From: Glossina fuscipes
Lineage: Eukaryota > Arthropoda > Insecta > Diptera > Glossinidae
NCBI RefSeq assembly: GCF_014805625.2
Contig: NW_023998414.1
Span: 12,812,064-12,876,063, forward strand
DNA length: 64,000 nt
Direction of reading: 5' to 3'
Made by a program: the position numbers and the translations under genes. Position 1 is the stretch's first letter. Each line of letters begins with the position of its first letter. This document shows, piece after piece, positions 26,721 to 39,120 of this stretch. The notes under the pieces are model-generated. The model saw only the letters and a program-made list of their open reading frames with translations. It did no database searches and was not told the DNA's origin.

Positions 26721-28221
26721 TATGTGTTTAAAGTTGTTATTATGTTTAATCATACTTTTGACAGTTCTGTGATATTTTAATTAATTAATTAAAATTAATT
26801 AAAAGCAATTCACCTACAAAAATAACCGAATGTATGTAAAAAATTTATAAAATAAAAAACTCAAATTATAAATATATTATGCATATATATAAATATATGC
26901 ATAACTTAAAGTTTAATGTTTCAAACAAATTTCTTAAACGCAATCGCAGCCATATATAAGTTGATGAATGGAACAAATCACTCGAATAATCCCACATAGA
27001 TTGTTAACCTCATTCGGGTTGACCTTTAACGGCAACACATTTCTATCATTTTAATCTGGACCAATCACTCAGTTGGTGTAACATGGAGACATTGAGAGAG
27101 ACGAGAGAGAAAATAGAAAGAGATAGATAGGTGCCATAGCTCAGTAGGTGTGTGCCCAATATAAGTGTTGTGCTTTTACCGACTTAGCATTCACTATAGC
27201 CATGATCAAAGTAAACTCTGACGCACTTGAGATTTTAACCCGTAAAGACTGACTGAATCGCGATTTTTACCTACTAGACAGATATGACAATACCAAGTTC
27301 GAGAAGAGTCTGGTGATCGCAAAATAATCGTAGAGAGAAAGAGAAAGAGAAAGAGAGAGATAGAGACCCAAATATTTAAATTTGGGTTTAATTTTTATTT
27401 TAAGCATGAAATCCTTTACTACTTTAGTGGTTCCGAATGATCTCAATTTCTTCAATGTCATCAAATACTGTTCTTTTATTCACTCCGAAGGTTTCACTTC
27501 AAGAGAGTCGTTTCATATCTTTAATTGGAGATACGAAAACACAAAAGAAGATCGACGAATAAGTTAAAGGCATACATACAACTTCATGCAACTTGTGAAA
27601 AATGGAAGGTCCAAGCGTAAGCTCAACTTCCTTACATGCAATTGTACTTTGAAGGCTTTTACTAAAAAACTATTTCTTCTCATTGTATCCATTTTTCATG
27701 ATGGCTGCAGAGACGAGTCTTGAAAATCAAATCGCCAAACAAACCGTAACTCTTAGTCCGTTAATTAACATTGAACCAAGCATTCAATTACAAGTTCTTC
27801 GATCCAAAGGGAAGCCGAGCATGGAGCACAGAGAAGTCTGCGGCATCTAAATGCTCGCATTGGCTCGCCGACAATTAATAGAATTACAAGTTTTCTGTTT
27901 TGAGTTTGTCTGAGATGGTGAGTGTCAAAGATACGCCGCACGGCGATTATAAATTTGTTGCTTGTTTTTAGGCTGACTAATATCACGTAAGCTGCTTAAT
28001 TATGTTTAGGTCATTTTTAACTGTTTATTTATTTATTTACCTTTTTTGGTTGGTTTGTTTTGTCAAACTTGTCTTTTACAACAGATTAATACGTTTGCGT
28101 GCGACATTGAAAACGTTGTAAAGATTAAACTACAACAACACGAGTAGAAATCGCAAACAAACGCATGTAATATTAAATACGTTTAGAAAGAGATAGATGA
28201 AACAAAAAAAAGATTAAAAGT

Positions 28222-28267
<46 letters not shown>

Positions 28268-29639
28268 GAGAGAGAGAGAGATAAAATTACTGTGAAAACA
28301 AAATTTTGTTGAGACTATAAAATCCGTTATTTGGAATTCTCAAATTTTGTTGTTGGGGTTTGTCGTGTTTTTAGCAGATGGAACATTGATGGTGCTGCTA
28401 TGTTGTATGTAGCCGACGGAAGTAAGAGCGGAAATTGAAATGGAATACTGCGTTTAACATCATTTCAAAGGTTTGAATGAACATTTGACTATTTTTGTTC
28501 GCGTATATAACGCATGCAGACGCCGACACCAAAAACTTTTGCTCTGCGGACTTTGGTATTTCAGCTGGCTGGACTTTAGACTACCGCACGCACACATAAC
28601 CTATATATATATATATATGCCTATTATTGTGTAAATATTTACAATTGATGTTTTTTGTTCTTTTGTTTAGTGAACGTTAACATTGTTCGGTTGTCATTGA
28701 TAGTTATCGTTGATAGCGTTACTGCTGTTGCTTTTATTAAGGATGGATTCATGTATGTCGCCAAAATAGAAAAAAAAAAAAATATATAATATTACTAAGG
28801 CAAATACAAACATACATTCGTCCAGTTGTTATATATATATATATCATCTATACATATACGTATACATATATATATGTATATATACTTGCATGTACATACG
28901 CAGTACCACAAAACAATGGGTGTTGCCAAAATATCTGTATATACATAAAAGGAATGGAATAGTTTGCTGTTTAACGAAACGAGTGATGAGCAGAGAAAAA
29001 ATCCATTTTTGCGGGAAATGATCATTTACACTTCCCTTCATAGGTCATGTCTCCAAAAGAAGAAATAGCGAAAAAGCAAAAGAGCGAAAAAACAAAATTA
29101 GATTTCAACTGCCAAGGTTAATACAACACATGTTCACACACAAATGCAAATGAATTTCAAACGTGACAATAACAACGAGAATTTTAGTTCATGTACATAC
29201 AAATGACAAATACAGGAACGCGTGTTGGAGGAGTTTTTACAAAGACACACACACATATAAACAAACAAAATTCTATACCAATATTTTCCTACTTTTTCGC
29301 TGAATTGATATTTGTTAGCATCGTTTGCACAAAAAACTGTTTTCATTTATGCAAATTTTTATATCTTGTGTTCCGTGAGAAGGAGTGTTTACGTTTTAAT
29401 ACGTTTTCTAGAGCAGAGAAATGCATAAAATAATACTAAATGTGCAGTACATGTTCATAAATAAAACTTTAAGGGTAAATATCAATATTTGTCTCTTACT
29501 GAGTCCCACAATGTGGAAAATCGCGAATTATCATCGGCTACTCTTCAATATTAGATAATTAAATTTCGTTCAAACGTTTCTTTATATCTGACGCCAGATC
29601 GGTTAAGACTATAAAAAGTTTGTGCGAATATTTGCAAGA
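26721..29639. other. spacer with GA arrays
   Basis: This AT-rich spacer contains an AATTAATT-rich palindromic patch (26776-26805), purine-rich GA/GAAA DNA at 27331-27365, a long (GA)n at 28225-28281, poly(A) at 28769-28781 and (TA)n at 28605-28619 and 28830-28885. An A-box-like TAGCTCAGTAGG at 27137-27148 is discussed under findings. No gene was recognised. Confidence 0.5.
28225..28281 (+). repeat. (GA)n microsatellite
   Basis: About 28 nearly perfect GA units with one GGGA interruption near 28256. Confidence 0.95.
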
Positions 29640-29850
29640 TATATTTATATATTGATCGAAAATCATTAATTGATTCAATTTAAACATGTTTGTCCGTCTT
29701 TTATCGATCGACCTTTTACGAGCTATTTTAATAAAATACCATTGAGATATTGTCAATCTTCTGAGCGAATGCTACTGAAAATGGACTGAATCGATCACTC
29801 TCCGTATAATGATGCATTTAAAAAAGAGGGCGTTACACAAAAACGCATTT
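29640..29850 (-). repeat. dispersed repeat family A, copy 4 (partial, reverse)
   Basis: GATTCAATTTAAACATGTTT followed by GTCCGTC, and GCTACTGAAAATGGACTGAA near 29771, match the copy at 59050-59210 in the same relative order. Both ends are missing or diverged. Confidence 0.45.
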
Positions 29851-31872
29851 GCAATTTGTAATATTTCTCCGCACGTTAGCGTACTAGATGTGGAAAATTT
29901 AAAACCAGATCGCATCGCTTCTTGTTTCCTGCTTTTCACCTGAACGTCTATGTGAACTTGGCATATATAATATTTCAGATTTCTGATCAATATTTGTTGC
30001 AAGTTTTAAAATACTAAATATTTGTACAATCAATTGTTTGTGAGTGTGGCATCGTGTGATCATAGGCACTCTCTAGATGAGCAAACATCTTTCACTAAAG
30101 TACTACGTTTTACGAAACAATACTTAACCAACAATCCTCATAAATAGAATTTAAATTGATTGTTTTGCGTTCACTCTCTGTCAATATGCTTATAATGGCT
30201 TTTGGGTAGCTATAGAAACAGAATCAAAAACCGCAAGTCGTATATTGGATTGTTTTATCAAGCAATTCAAAACCTTACACTAGGCGATTATAGATCAGTA
30301 CATGCAGAAACATTATGCTCCTATGAAAAGTATGATAGGAATGCAAGAGGAGAACTCAGTCATCTAGAAAGAGATAGAAGCTAAAAACACCGAGTTCGCA
30401 CGACGCCTGAGTCGCTAAAAGATAAACGGACTAACGGCTTAGGCTACAATGAAAACAGGTGCAGCTCTAAAAATGGATGGAAACTTTCAGATTGTCAAGG
30501 ATTTTCATAGACTGAGTACAACAAATGAAAAATTTCTCTGTATAAATAATATGAAAATTCTTATATCAATAAATAATATGAATACATAAACCTTTGTTTA
30601 CGTCCGCAAGAATAAATGTATATTGTTGCGAAAAGTTAACAGACCATTTTTTTTTTTTTTTTTTTTTCAAAATAAATACTCAATATTGGATATTACCTGG
30701 ATTTGTTGAATTATTTTTTACGTAACCTATGACTATATTCCTACAAGAAATGATTTTTTAAAATTCAAAGTAAAAATTCATGCTTCACCGAGTAAAGTGA
30801 TTCGGTCGTTTTGATAACAATGCAAATTGCGTACTTTTCATGTAAGTCCGCATATTGAGACTTGCCAAAAATTCAATTATTTCTCAGTTTCCGTCTAATG
30901 TTAAGTCCAGTTTTGTTCTATGAGGAGCTACTCCAAAATCTAAGGGTAAGAAATACTAATGCAAATATATATAGAATTGAATATAACAAAATTTCATTTA
31001 GTTAAACCAATTTTCAGTATAGAAAGGGAGTCTATTTGCCTAACTATGCTCGCTTTCCACATATATTTCTAAAATTTTTGTATAAACATGCGTAGATGTA
31101 CACTTTCATCTTTTTATCTCAATTAATATAATCCCGAAAGAATTTTCTCTAAAAATTTCACTCTGATGGACTGCACTTCTATCGGATATAAGAATAGAAA
31201 TAGAAGAATATACGTTTACTCCTATTTCTGACCCCATTTTCACAGCAGTCACTGGGTGCAGCGCAGTCGTTGAATGCAGCGCAGTCGCCTGGGCATATAA
31301 AAAACTTAAAGATGAATTTTTAAGTTCGTTTTGGTTCTTTACTTTAGCATTATCAGCAACCGGGAGAATTGCAAGGGGAGACAAACAAACGTGACACTAA
31401 ATGACCGAACGAATTGTGAACTTGCTTGCGCCGACTTTCTATGCATTAATTATACACAGAAAATACAAAAAAAAAAAAAAGAAAAGTTATATGAAAACGC
31501 GTCTTGTGCTATGCTTACTTAACTTGTCTAATATATTTCATATACACAACTGCCGTAATCGTTAACTACTGGTCATTTTTAACGCTGCAGAGTTTCGCAT
31601 TTAAAATATATTTTATAGCTCCTTAATGAGAGCAGAACTCTCTTATATTAATTATCCATCTACTTTTAAGCTAAAGCATAACGCCAGAAATTGGCTTTTA
31701 AGTTGCATTCATCCTGCTTGCACTTGCAAGAGATGTTACAATTATTTCTATAGTCTTAATTGTTAAGCCTTTTTAAAGTCGTTAAAATTTTTTAATTAAT
31801 TACGTAATAAAAAGCATTGCAGTGTTTTTTAGTAAACGGCAGCTACGAAATAATTAATGAGGACACGATAAA

Positions 31873-31906
<34 letters not shown>

Positions 31907-32204
31907 TCTTATCAATATATTTCTTGTTAGTAAATAACTCCCAGCATAGTCGCTTATCGATTAGTTTAGCAAAAGGAGCAGCAGAATATGAATAAATTAG
32001 ATTTATTGTCCAAGCAGCCTGCAAGAATCACTTGCATTATAATCTTGAATATTTTAAAACTACATAGAACATCAGTCAATCATTCCCTGGACTTTTACGT
32101 AGCGATCCTTTTTAACGATAAACATACCAATTATTTTTTAAAATCAATATCAATTGTCAAAGAACATTCTCGAAAATAAGTATTTATTAGTAATCTACTA
32201 ACTT
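29851..32204. other. spacer without recognised genes
   Basis: This is AT-rich sequence. Poly(T) occurs at 30647-30667, a three-unit ~17-bp repeat at 31244-31294 and (CT)n at 31874-31904. Frames up to 92 codons show no motif. Confidence 0.5.
31874..31904 (+). repeat. (CT)n microsatellite
   Basis: About 15 perfect CT units. Confidence 0.95.
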
Positions 32205-32649
32205 TGAACGATATCGTCCGCACACCGATGATTCTGAACGCAATGAACGCCCAAAAGACACGATTACGATATAAAATGATGAGAAATTTCAAAAACTTAT
32301 TCTGGATAAGAAACAAGTGAGGTTGTAGGGGATGATTGAAATATCAAAAGACAATGTATTTAATATTTCGCATTCTAAGCATTTCTCATAATGGAAAAAT
32401 TTCACATTTTCACAATTCGAAGGCGACAAGACGGCATAACGGCCTGAGTTGAATTCTATTATCTGTTTGCAAATCTCAAAACGTTTCTTCAGCGAAAAGG
32501 ACTTAATTTAAGTGATGGGGTCACCGCAGAAACTGAAATCTATTTCGAAATTCTTGACAAATCGTTTGATAAAAAAAAAACCATCGAAATATTTAGAGAA
32601 CCGTTGAACTCTTTGTGTAACCCTTGAAGAGTATTATGTTGATGAATAA
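32205..32649 (+). pseudogene. internally deleted mariner relic (mauritiana-type)
   Basis: One frame from 32215, interrupted by stops, reads RPHTDDSERNERPKDTITI, then LILDKKQVRL and MIEISKDNVFNISH. This matches the N-terminal DNA-binding part of mauritiana-type transposase (TDDSERSGRP, then ISKDRVxxI). It runs almost directly into C-terminal blocks: LQISKRFFSEKD, SDGVTAETEIYFEILDKSFD in a second frame, and LEEYYVDE with a stop at 32647-32649. The catalytic centre (the first two Asp regions and most of the third) is absent. The copy therefore spans both ends of the gene but lacks the middle and is shorter than half of a full element. No terminal repeats were read. The match is to remembered family motifs. 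Confidence 0.78.
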
Positions 32650-34143
32650 AGTCCAGTTTTGTAACAACAACAAAAAAAAGAAGCTTTTTTCTTACTTTGC
32701 CCCGGCAATTACATTTTCATGTAACATATGTTGACCGGCTTGAGGTGGCCCATCCATTTAGCTTTGTCCATTATTTGATCCGTACTTCATAAGCTTTTTA
32801 AAACGGTTTGATTCCTTCGGGAGCAGGATTTGTTCAAATGAAAGAAAACAACAAAAAGTCAACAATGTCGAAAAGACAATTTGGAGCGTTCCATGATTAG
32901 GGTCTACACTAATACTAAAAGAAAAACTATTATTTTATGTAGGGAAAAATCAAAATTATCGAATTTAATCGTTATGTATATTAATAGTTTGCGTCACTTT
33001 ATCATTTTCATCAATCAATATATCGGTGGTCAAAATACATGCACGCACTTGTTAAGTACTCGATGCAACTTCTTGAATGAAACTTTTTATACATATACAG
33101 ACTACACATAAAACTAAATCTTCATCGATTTTCTCATATTATACACTATTCAAGGTGTCGTTCACCTTTATCTATGCACTTTGCACATCTTCTTGGCGAT
33201 TCTCTGCATTCTCTCCCAAAAAATAAATATTCGTCTTTTAAAGCAATCCATCCATCCATCATCCAAAATGCGTACCGGAAAGTGAGCACAACTTGCTGGC
33301 GTTTTAATAAAAGTTTTTCTATATGGGCGTAGCCAATTGTTCCCAATTTTATGCAGGTACTGTAGGACCGCCCATATACAGTATACGTGTAAGTTTTTAT
33401 AGTTTTATCTGCCGTAGTAATGCTGAGTAATAAGCAAAATATCAATTGTTATGCCCACCACCAAAAAATGACGGGCACACACACACACACATACATTGTC
33501 ATAACGTTTAGAGCACTGCGAAAGAAACAACACAGACCCTATGGAATATACACATATATTCTTAATCGGAGTATCGTGCCTTTGTTGTATTTACACTAAC
33601 TTTTAATCTTTTGGAATTTCGAAAGATTCGTAAATTGAACAACGATTGCTCGCTACAATCGGTTGTTAAACTTTTGCATACTCGCATCAGTTGAAGGGAT
33701 AAGTTCACCAACCGCTTCGAATTATAACGCGTGCGGATGTACCTCTCTGCCAGAAGTGTATATGCTTTTTTTTTTTACTTGCTTATTTGTGCATATATTT
33801 ATTTTCTTTTTATTTTTTCTATTGTTTCTTGACTTTTCGTTCTTTATAAGTTAAGTCTTAAAGTATAGCATAAGATTTATTTTTAAGAGTTCATTGAATT
33901 CATGCATCGTTATCCTACGTCCGCGATTCATATGCAAATAAATAAATATATTAGGAGTAAGTTTTATAAATCGAGTAAATGGCATAATCCAATTACTCTG
34001 TTAATGTTTTTCGACGATGCTTTAATATTTATATTAATGCATACAAATGCTGAACTCTCAGACGAAGGGCAGTACATATAAACTGAAAGATGGTATTTAT
34101 TTTATTTATTTTAAGGTAAATTTTTATTAACATCTACAACAAC
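32650..34143. other. spacer without recognised genes
   Basis: A 99-codon minus-strand frame at 33146-33445 starts with a signal-like MIFCLLLSITTA but contains a CATC microsatellite and no recognised domain. A short (CA)n lies at 33476-33490. The rest is AT-rich DNA. Confidence 0.45.
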
Positions 34144-34911
34144 TAGTAAGAACATTTTAGTCGGACAAGGCCGACTATTAAATACTCTAAACCACATTGT
34201 CTAACACAATTCTTATTTTTATTATAAAATGAAAAATTATATCGCGTTTCTATATAAACCCATATTTATTGAAGTCCGTATTTGGGGGGCCCTAATGTGT
34301 CACAAATTTAATCCTTACGTAGATGGTTCAAATTTTATGGAGTTAATTTTTATATGAAATTACTAGTATGGTTCAATTTCCATCACTACATATTAAAATC
34401 TAGACTTCTCTGCTCTATAAAGGATCAATGTTCGTGAAAGGCCTAAATAGTCCGAGATGGTCCAAATGTGATACAATTAGTTTTTATATATTAAACTACT
34501 GTTATGATATAATTTTCATCGTGAAGCATTCAAAATTATACTGTTTGTCGTATGAAATTCAGTTTTCGTTATAGGAAAGGAGGTTCAAAAATTGCCAGAG
34601 CGAGTCCAAAGTTTGCAAACTAATTTAGACTGCCGAGATATTACTACTTGGCTATTTTTGCCGAGAAATTTTGAAAATTACATTTTTTTTTTTTTTTTAT
34701 ATAACGACTTTTTAGAATTGGGCGTTATTTGAGGGGTGGTCGAAAAAGTACACCGATCCCAATCATTGCCAATAGCGTTCGTTCTTGGGTCAAAGCACGT
34801 CACTGTACCAAATTTCATCAGAATACCTTAAGAATGGCGACATGTACCTGCGCATTACATACGTTCGCCCCAAATTTAATATACCCGGTATCACAACTGA
34901 TGTAGATTATA
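34144..34911 (+). repeat. dispersed repeat family A, copy 5 (near full length)
   Basis: It starts TAGTAAGAACATTTTAGTCG and GACAAGGCCGACTATTAAAT, then ACTCTAAACCACATTGTCTA. The middle includes GGTTCAATTTCCATCACTAC and GACTGCCGAGATATTACTAC. It ends CGCCCCAAATTTAATATACC then CAACTGATGTAGATTATA. The same blocks occur in the same order at 52112-53027, though the GACGGACAGAC segment seems deleted here. The two ends are inverted relatives of each other (ACTCTAAACCACATTGT at the left; complement of the right end TAATCTACATCAGTTGTG). It is non-coding. Confidence 0.75.
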
Positions 34912-36925
34912 AAAAGTGCAAACTATTTGGTTTATTATTTCATTTATTCGCCTGTAAGAAAGTTGAATGAAATCGTTATTATCTCACGCAACTTTAGACA
35001 AGTGTCTGATAAGTGTTTGGATTAAATTTTAGACCTGTTTCGATATTGCATGTATCACGTTCTTCCTGATCGCTTCGATCTGTGAGAATTTACATAACAT
35101 GTTTAAGCTCTTTACCTTACAAGAGTTTGAAAGAGCAGCGAACAAATACCTGTACTGAGGTAAATTGACTCAAAATCTCATACTATTTAAGAATTAAATA
35201 TTGGATCGACTTTCTTAGGTTTTTGTTACGATCAACACGATGTAACAGATCTAATATATTGAAATTGTTTGATAATGAATGTAATAAAACTTAATCAATA
35301 TTTTTTTTTTAAAAATAATTCAATACCGATTGCATGTACGCGTTATATACATAATATGCTATTTATGTATGGCAAGTAAATAATTTCAAACTATTTAAAA
35401 CTGAATACAATTGTGAATTCGATTCTGTTTTTTTTTTTTTTTTTTTGCTTTCTATTTTGTAATTATTTATAAGAGTAAAATATTACTTTTCTTTAACAAT
35501 TATTTGAATTATTTGAATTCTTAGTTTTACATAAAATATATGGGTACATACATCATATATGTGTACATACGGTATATGTGTACAGGTTTCCTCTGTAATG
35601 TAGGAGTGAAACCTCTTTAAAGTCTACTTTGAAGAAGAGTCATTATTCTCTTTCATGCCATTAGTTTTCAATGGTTTTTCAATTGAATGCATCATCAAAG
35701 TATAATCATACCCACACAAGCACTACTGCTACTACTACTACCACTGTTACTATTACTGTCACTACTACTACTACGTTACTGCTACGACTGCCATGACTGT
35801 GTCGCATGGATTTTTATAATGCCAAATCCAACCGAACTAATGCAGAGTACAAATTATTATCGTCACACACTTTACGCCAAGCCTTACCATGCCCAAATGC
35901 TGTTGGGTCTTGCTATTGCTTGATATTGCTTGCCTACCATAGTTGTTCTTATGATTGTCACTTATTTCCTTTTGTGTAAGCACATGAAGCGCACAAGTGC
36001 ACACGAACGCACATATAAACCTACATACACACACATATAAACGCAGTTACGCAAACATTATATGAGAGTATGTTTGCTTTCCATATTTTTTCACTTATAT
36101 AAATGGTATTTCCTCTATTTCTATTCGTCTTAAACTTTTAGCAATGATCATCATTTTTCTTGAACAAACGAACGAACGATATCGCAAAAAAAAAAACAAA
36201 AAAAAAAAAAGAGCATAAAAAAAGAAGAAATTTTTGAACTTATCTCATTGAGCTTTCTTCTTCGAATATTTTGTATAAGCGCATTGGGGTGTGTATAAGT
36301 ATGAATAGTACAGTGTTTACATTCAATAAGCACTTGACGTAGCTGAAATACTCATTATTCATAATCCTTAACTTGTTGTTTGTCATACAATAGATAGTAC
36401 TAGATAGTAGTGCATGTGTGTCTGCCATTCAAATACGTAAGCAGAGCATCGGGAGAGATTAAATTTATCATTTTGTTCGTAACATACAAAACTGTATACA
36501 TATATATTAGTGAACCAAAAAATATTTTGTATAAATGCCTGAATTAATGCGTTTCCTTCAATAATTCTCGAGATCGTATTAATTTTCTTTACAATATTAT
36601 CCCCTTTTTCTCAATTCAACTCAATTCTAAAGCGTCATAAAGATTTTTAACGCGAATAGATTTAAAATTGCGATGAAAACGATCTTGTTAAATATGTTCT
36701 ATAAATGGAAAAAAAAATTTGAATTAAAAATTAATAAATAATCATTAAAAATCTGCATCTGCCACATTTCCACTCTGCGAGGAAAGAGATAAATTCGTTC
36801 ATAGTAAAAAAAGATTAATTTTTAATATTAATTTTTATTAATTTTTGCTCACCATCTGTTATTGATTTGCTGAATTCTGCAAGAAGAAGAAATATATATA
36901 TATATATATATATATATTTTACATA
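34912..36925. other. spacer without recognised genes
   Basis: This AT-rich spacer contains poly(T) at 35429-35446, a TAC/TAG trinucleotide-rich stretch (35725-35790) that produces a leucine-rich spurious frame, A-rich runs at 36186-36210 and (TA)n at 36895-36917. Confidence 0.55.
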
Positions 36926-37255
36926 CGGCATTCAATAAGTCTCCGGTCTAACTTACAGTTTTTTGATAGTTTCGTCATTTAAGCGCACTTAATTAATATT
37001 TACTATTGATCTCTTGTCCCGTTTCAAGATTCTCGATAAATATTATACACTGCCGTTGTAAAATATGGATGACATAACCTGCCCAATTGACTTTTTTCTT
37101 TTTGTTTGCTTAGGACTGTTTTCGCTAATTTCTGTTCACTCAGTTGATCGTCGATTTTCTCGTGAATAAATCTGCATGCAATGAATGAACTGCTTTCCGA
37201 TGTCTTCAAGGCGTTAGCTATCTTACGCAGTTTCACTTTTCGTTCTTGCGAAACA
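36926..37255 (-). mobile_element. mariner relic (mauritiana-type) retaining one terminal repeat
   Basis: On the minus strand the frame reads ERKVKLRKIANALKTSESS, matching the helix-turn-helix start of mauritiana-type transposase (RKVKLREIAxxLxISEGS). After a jump, GYVIHILQRQ, then CIIFIENLETGQEINSKY, corresponds to the central SVFWDAxGIIFIDYLEKGxTINSEYY block. The sequence then goes almost straight to GACCGGAGACTTATTGAATG (complement of 36928-36947), which resembles the 3' terminal repeat of such elements. The catalytic region and C-terminus are missing. The upstream end stops close to the 5' edge of the LINE fragment that starts near 37300, so one element may have truncated the other. Family motifs are recalled, not searched. 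Confidence 0.7.
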
Positions 37256-37299
37256 CCCTTATACGCTTTTCTCGGAACGAATACCGCATACGACTTTGT

Positions 37300-38868
37300 T
37301 TAAAATTAGCAACTCATCCAAAAATTTATTTTTTCGAGAGTCAAGAGTCACCACCTGATAGCTACGTTATTGCCAATTTTTGTGCAAAATTTTTTGAAAA
37401 GCCATATAAGTACAGTCACGTATACATGGTTAAGTACACGTATAAAATTTAACAATGACATGTTTTTACCGCAGTTTTTCGAAGCGAAGAGAAGGTCCCC
37501 GGTAGAATGATAAAAGTAAAGAACTTCTTCTCTGTGCCATGCCGGTATTCCTTCATGCTTACTCAACTATTACGCCGTTATCTATACAAACCGATTACAT
37601 TTATTTGTAATAAAAGTTTCAAAGTAGGCCAATTTCTAGCTATTTGGGAATATCGTTATAACGTACCTCTTTATAAAAAAGGGTCCAGCGACCTTGTAGG
37701 TAACTATAACGCGCATAGGCAAATTTAGTGCTATACCGAAGCTATTTACAAAATTGATGGGTAAAAAACTTACTTCGTCAGTTAATGTGATTGGAACTCC
37801 TGTCCAACCTGGATTTGTTAGTGGTCGTTCTATTTCCTTGAGCTAATCTATCATATTTATCAACATTTTGCTGAACATAAACAAACAGATGTTATCTATC
37901 GAAAGCTTTTGATAGGGTAGCTTATTCTTTCCTTTCCTAAAATTTACGTAGAGTCAGGTTTCCTAATAGCCTAGTGCTAGACTTCCAAAACTAAAGTTAG
38001 AGCTTCACACGCACTTAAATGATCGAAAGAAATTTATACTCTATAATGCAGCAATTTCACCCAGATTCCATACATCCTCAGAGATTTTCGCTCGGTTAAT
38101 TCAACCGAAAATGTTAAACTCCTTCAGTCGTACTTAACCGTATTCATTGGCTGGGCATTTAATCTAAATAAATGCGGTAAGCTTTCATTTTCTTGATGTA
38201 ATCGATCGCCCTCGTAATATATTATTGACAACTACGGGCTGGTTGATGTGTAATTCTTTAGTGATCTTGGTTTTGTACTGAATCTCGATTTCACCTTCTT
38301 TTTAAGGTCTGCGTTAGTAAGATAAAGCCGTTCTTAGGTTTTATGAAGCATTGAACTAAGGAGTTTAACAAACCCTATGATAATAACCGACTATTTGCAT
38401 CGCTTCTCCGACTTGTATTAGGATACTCGGGCATGATACGGTTACCGACTTAGAAGTCACACATCGTCTTAATAGAGTCGGTATAAAAACAATTTTTATT
38501 ATTGGCTCTGCGTCGATTGCATTAATATATCCTGTTATCGGTTATCCTTCCGCCATATGACCAAAAACCTAAGCTAATTGACCTACTTGCTGTCTTTGCA
38601 AATAATACGAAAAGTATTAAGAGTCATCTTCGTCTTTAACATGATGACAAGTCACCATTTCTACTTGATCTTATGGATCTTCACGTCCCTAACAGACGCA
38701 TTTAAGCTTTCTCAACGGTCTACAAATTACAAGCTACAGACACTTCTATGCGTTCCTTTCAAATTATATAAACAGCCATATGGTACATGGTTTGATCAGG
38801 TCACAGAAGCAAGAGTATCCTTTCCCGATTATGGTGTTAATGCAGTCACATTTGTTGGGAGTAAGTAG
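37300..38868 (+). pseudogene. jockey-like LINE fragment (reverse transcriptase to 3' coding end), dead
   Basis: After SYVIANFCAKFFEK (compare IANLFAxFF, about 37350-37405) comes LAIWEYRYNVPLYKKGSSDL then VGNY (37640-37710), the classic xIWKxSxVxPLxKKGSxxxxxNYRPI start of reverse transcriptase. Across frame changes there follow TPVQPGFVSGRS, ELIYHIYQHFAEHKQTDVIY, FDRVAYS, then NAAISPRF, LNLNKCGKLSFS, LVDV and FSDLGFVLNLDFTFF. The last open frame, 38578-38868 (96 codons), reads RVIFVFNMMTSHHFYLIL and ends near VTFVGSK, matching the C-terminal part of such proteins. The PQGSHLGP and YADD motifs are missing, so a deletion near 38000 removed the catalytic core. No poly(A) tail or target duplication was seen. 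Confidence 0.85.
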
Positions 38869-39089
38869 GAAGTACTTAATAATTCACAATTCATATTAAC
38901 TCAATTATCTGAATGGTAACACATACATATATTTATAGATATTATATCGAATATATATATATATATATACCGAATATATATATTTCCATAAGAATACAAA
39001 TGCTGTACGTTTTCCATTTGTGTAAACTATGTCAATTATTTAAGATTAATCTGTCGGAATGTTAACACATTTATTTACAAATAGTACAT

Positions 39090-39120
<31 letters not shown>

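Noticed and set aside
33146..33445. 99-codon minus-strand frame with signal-like start and cysteines
   Set aside because: It runs through a CATC microsatellite, has no recognised family, splice or promoter support, and composition equal to the flanks.
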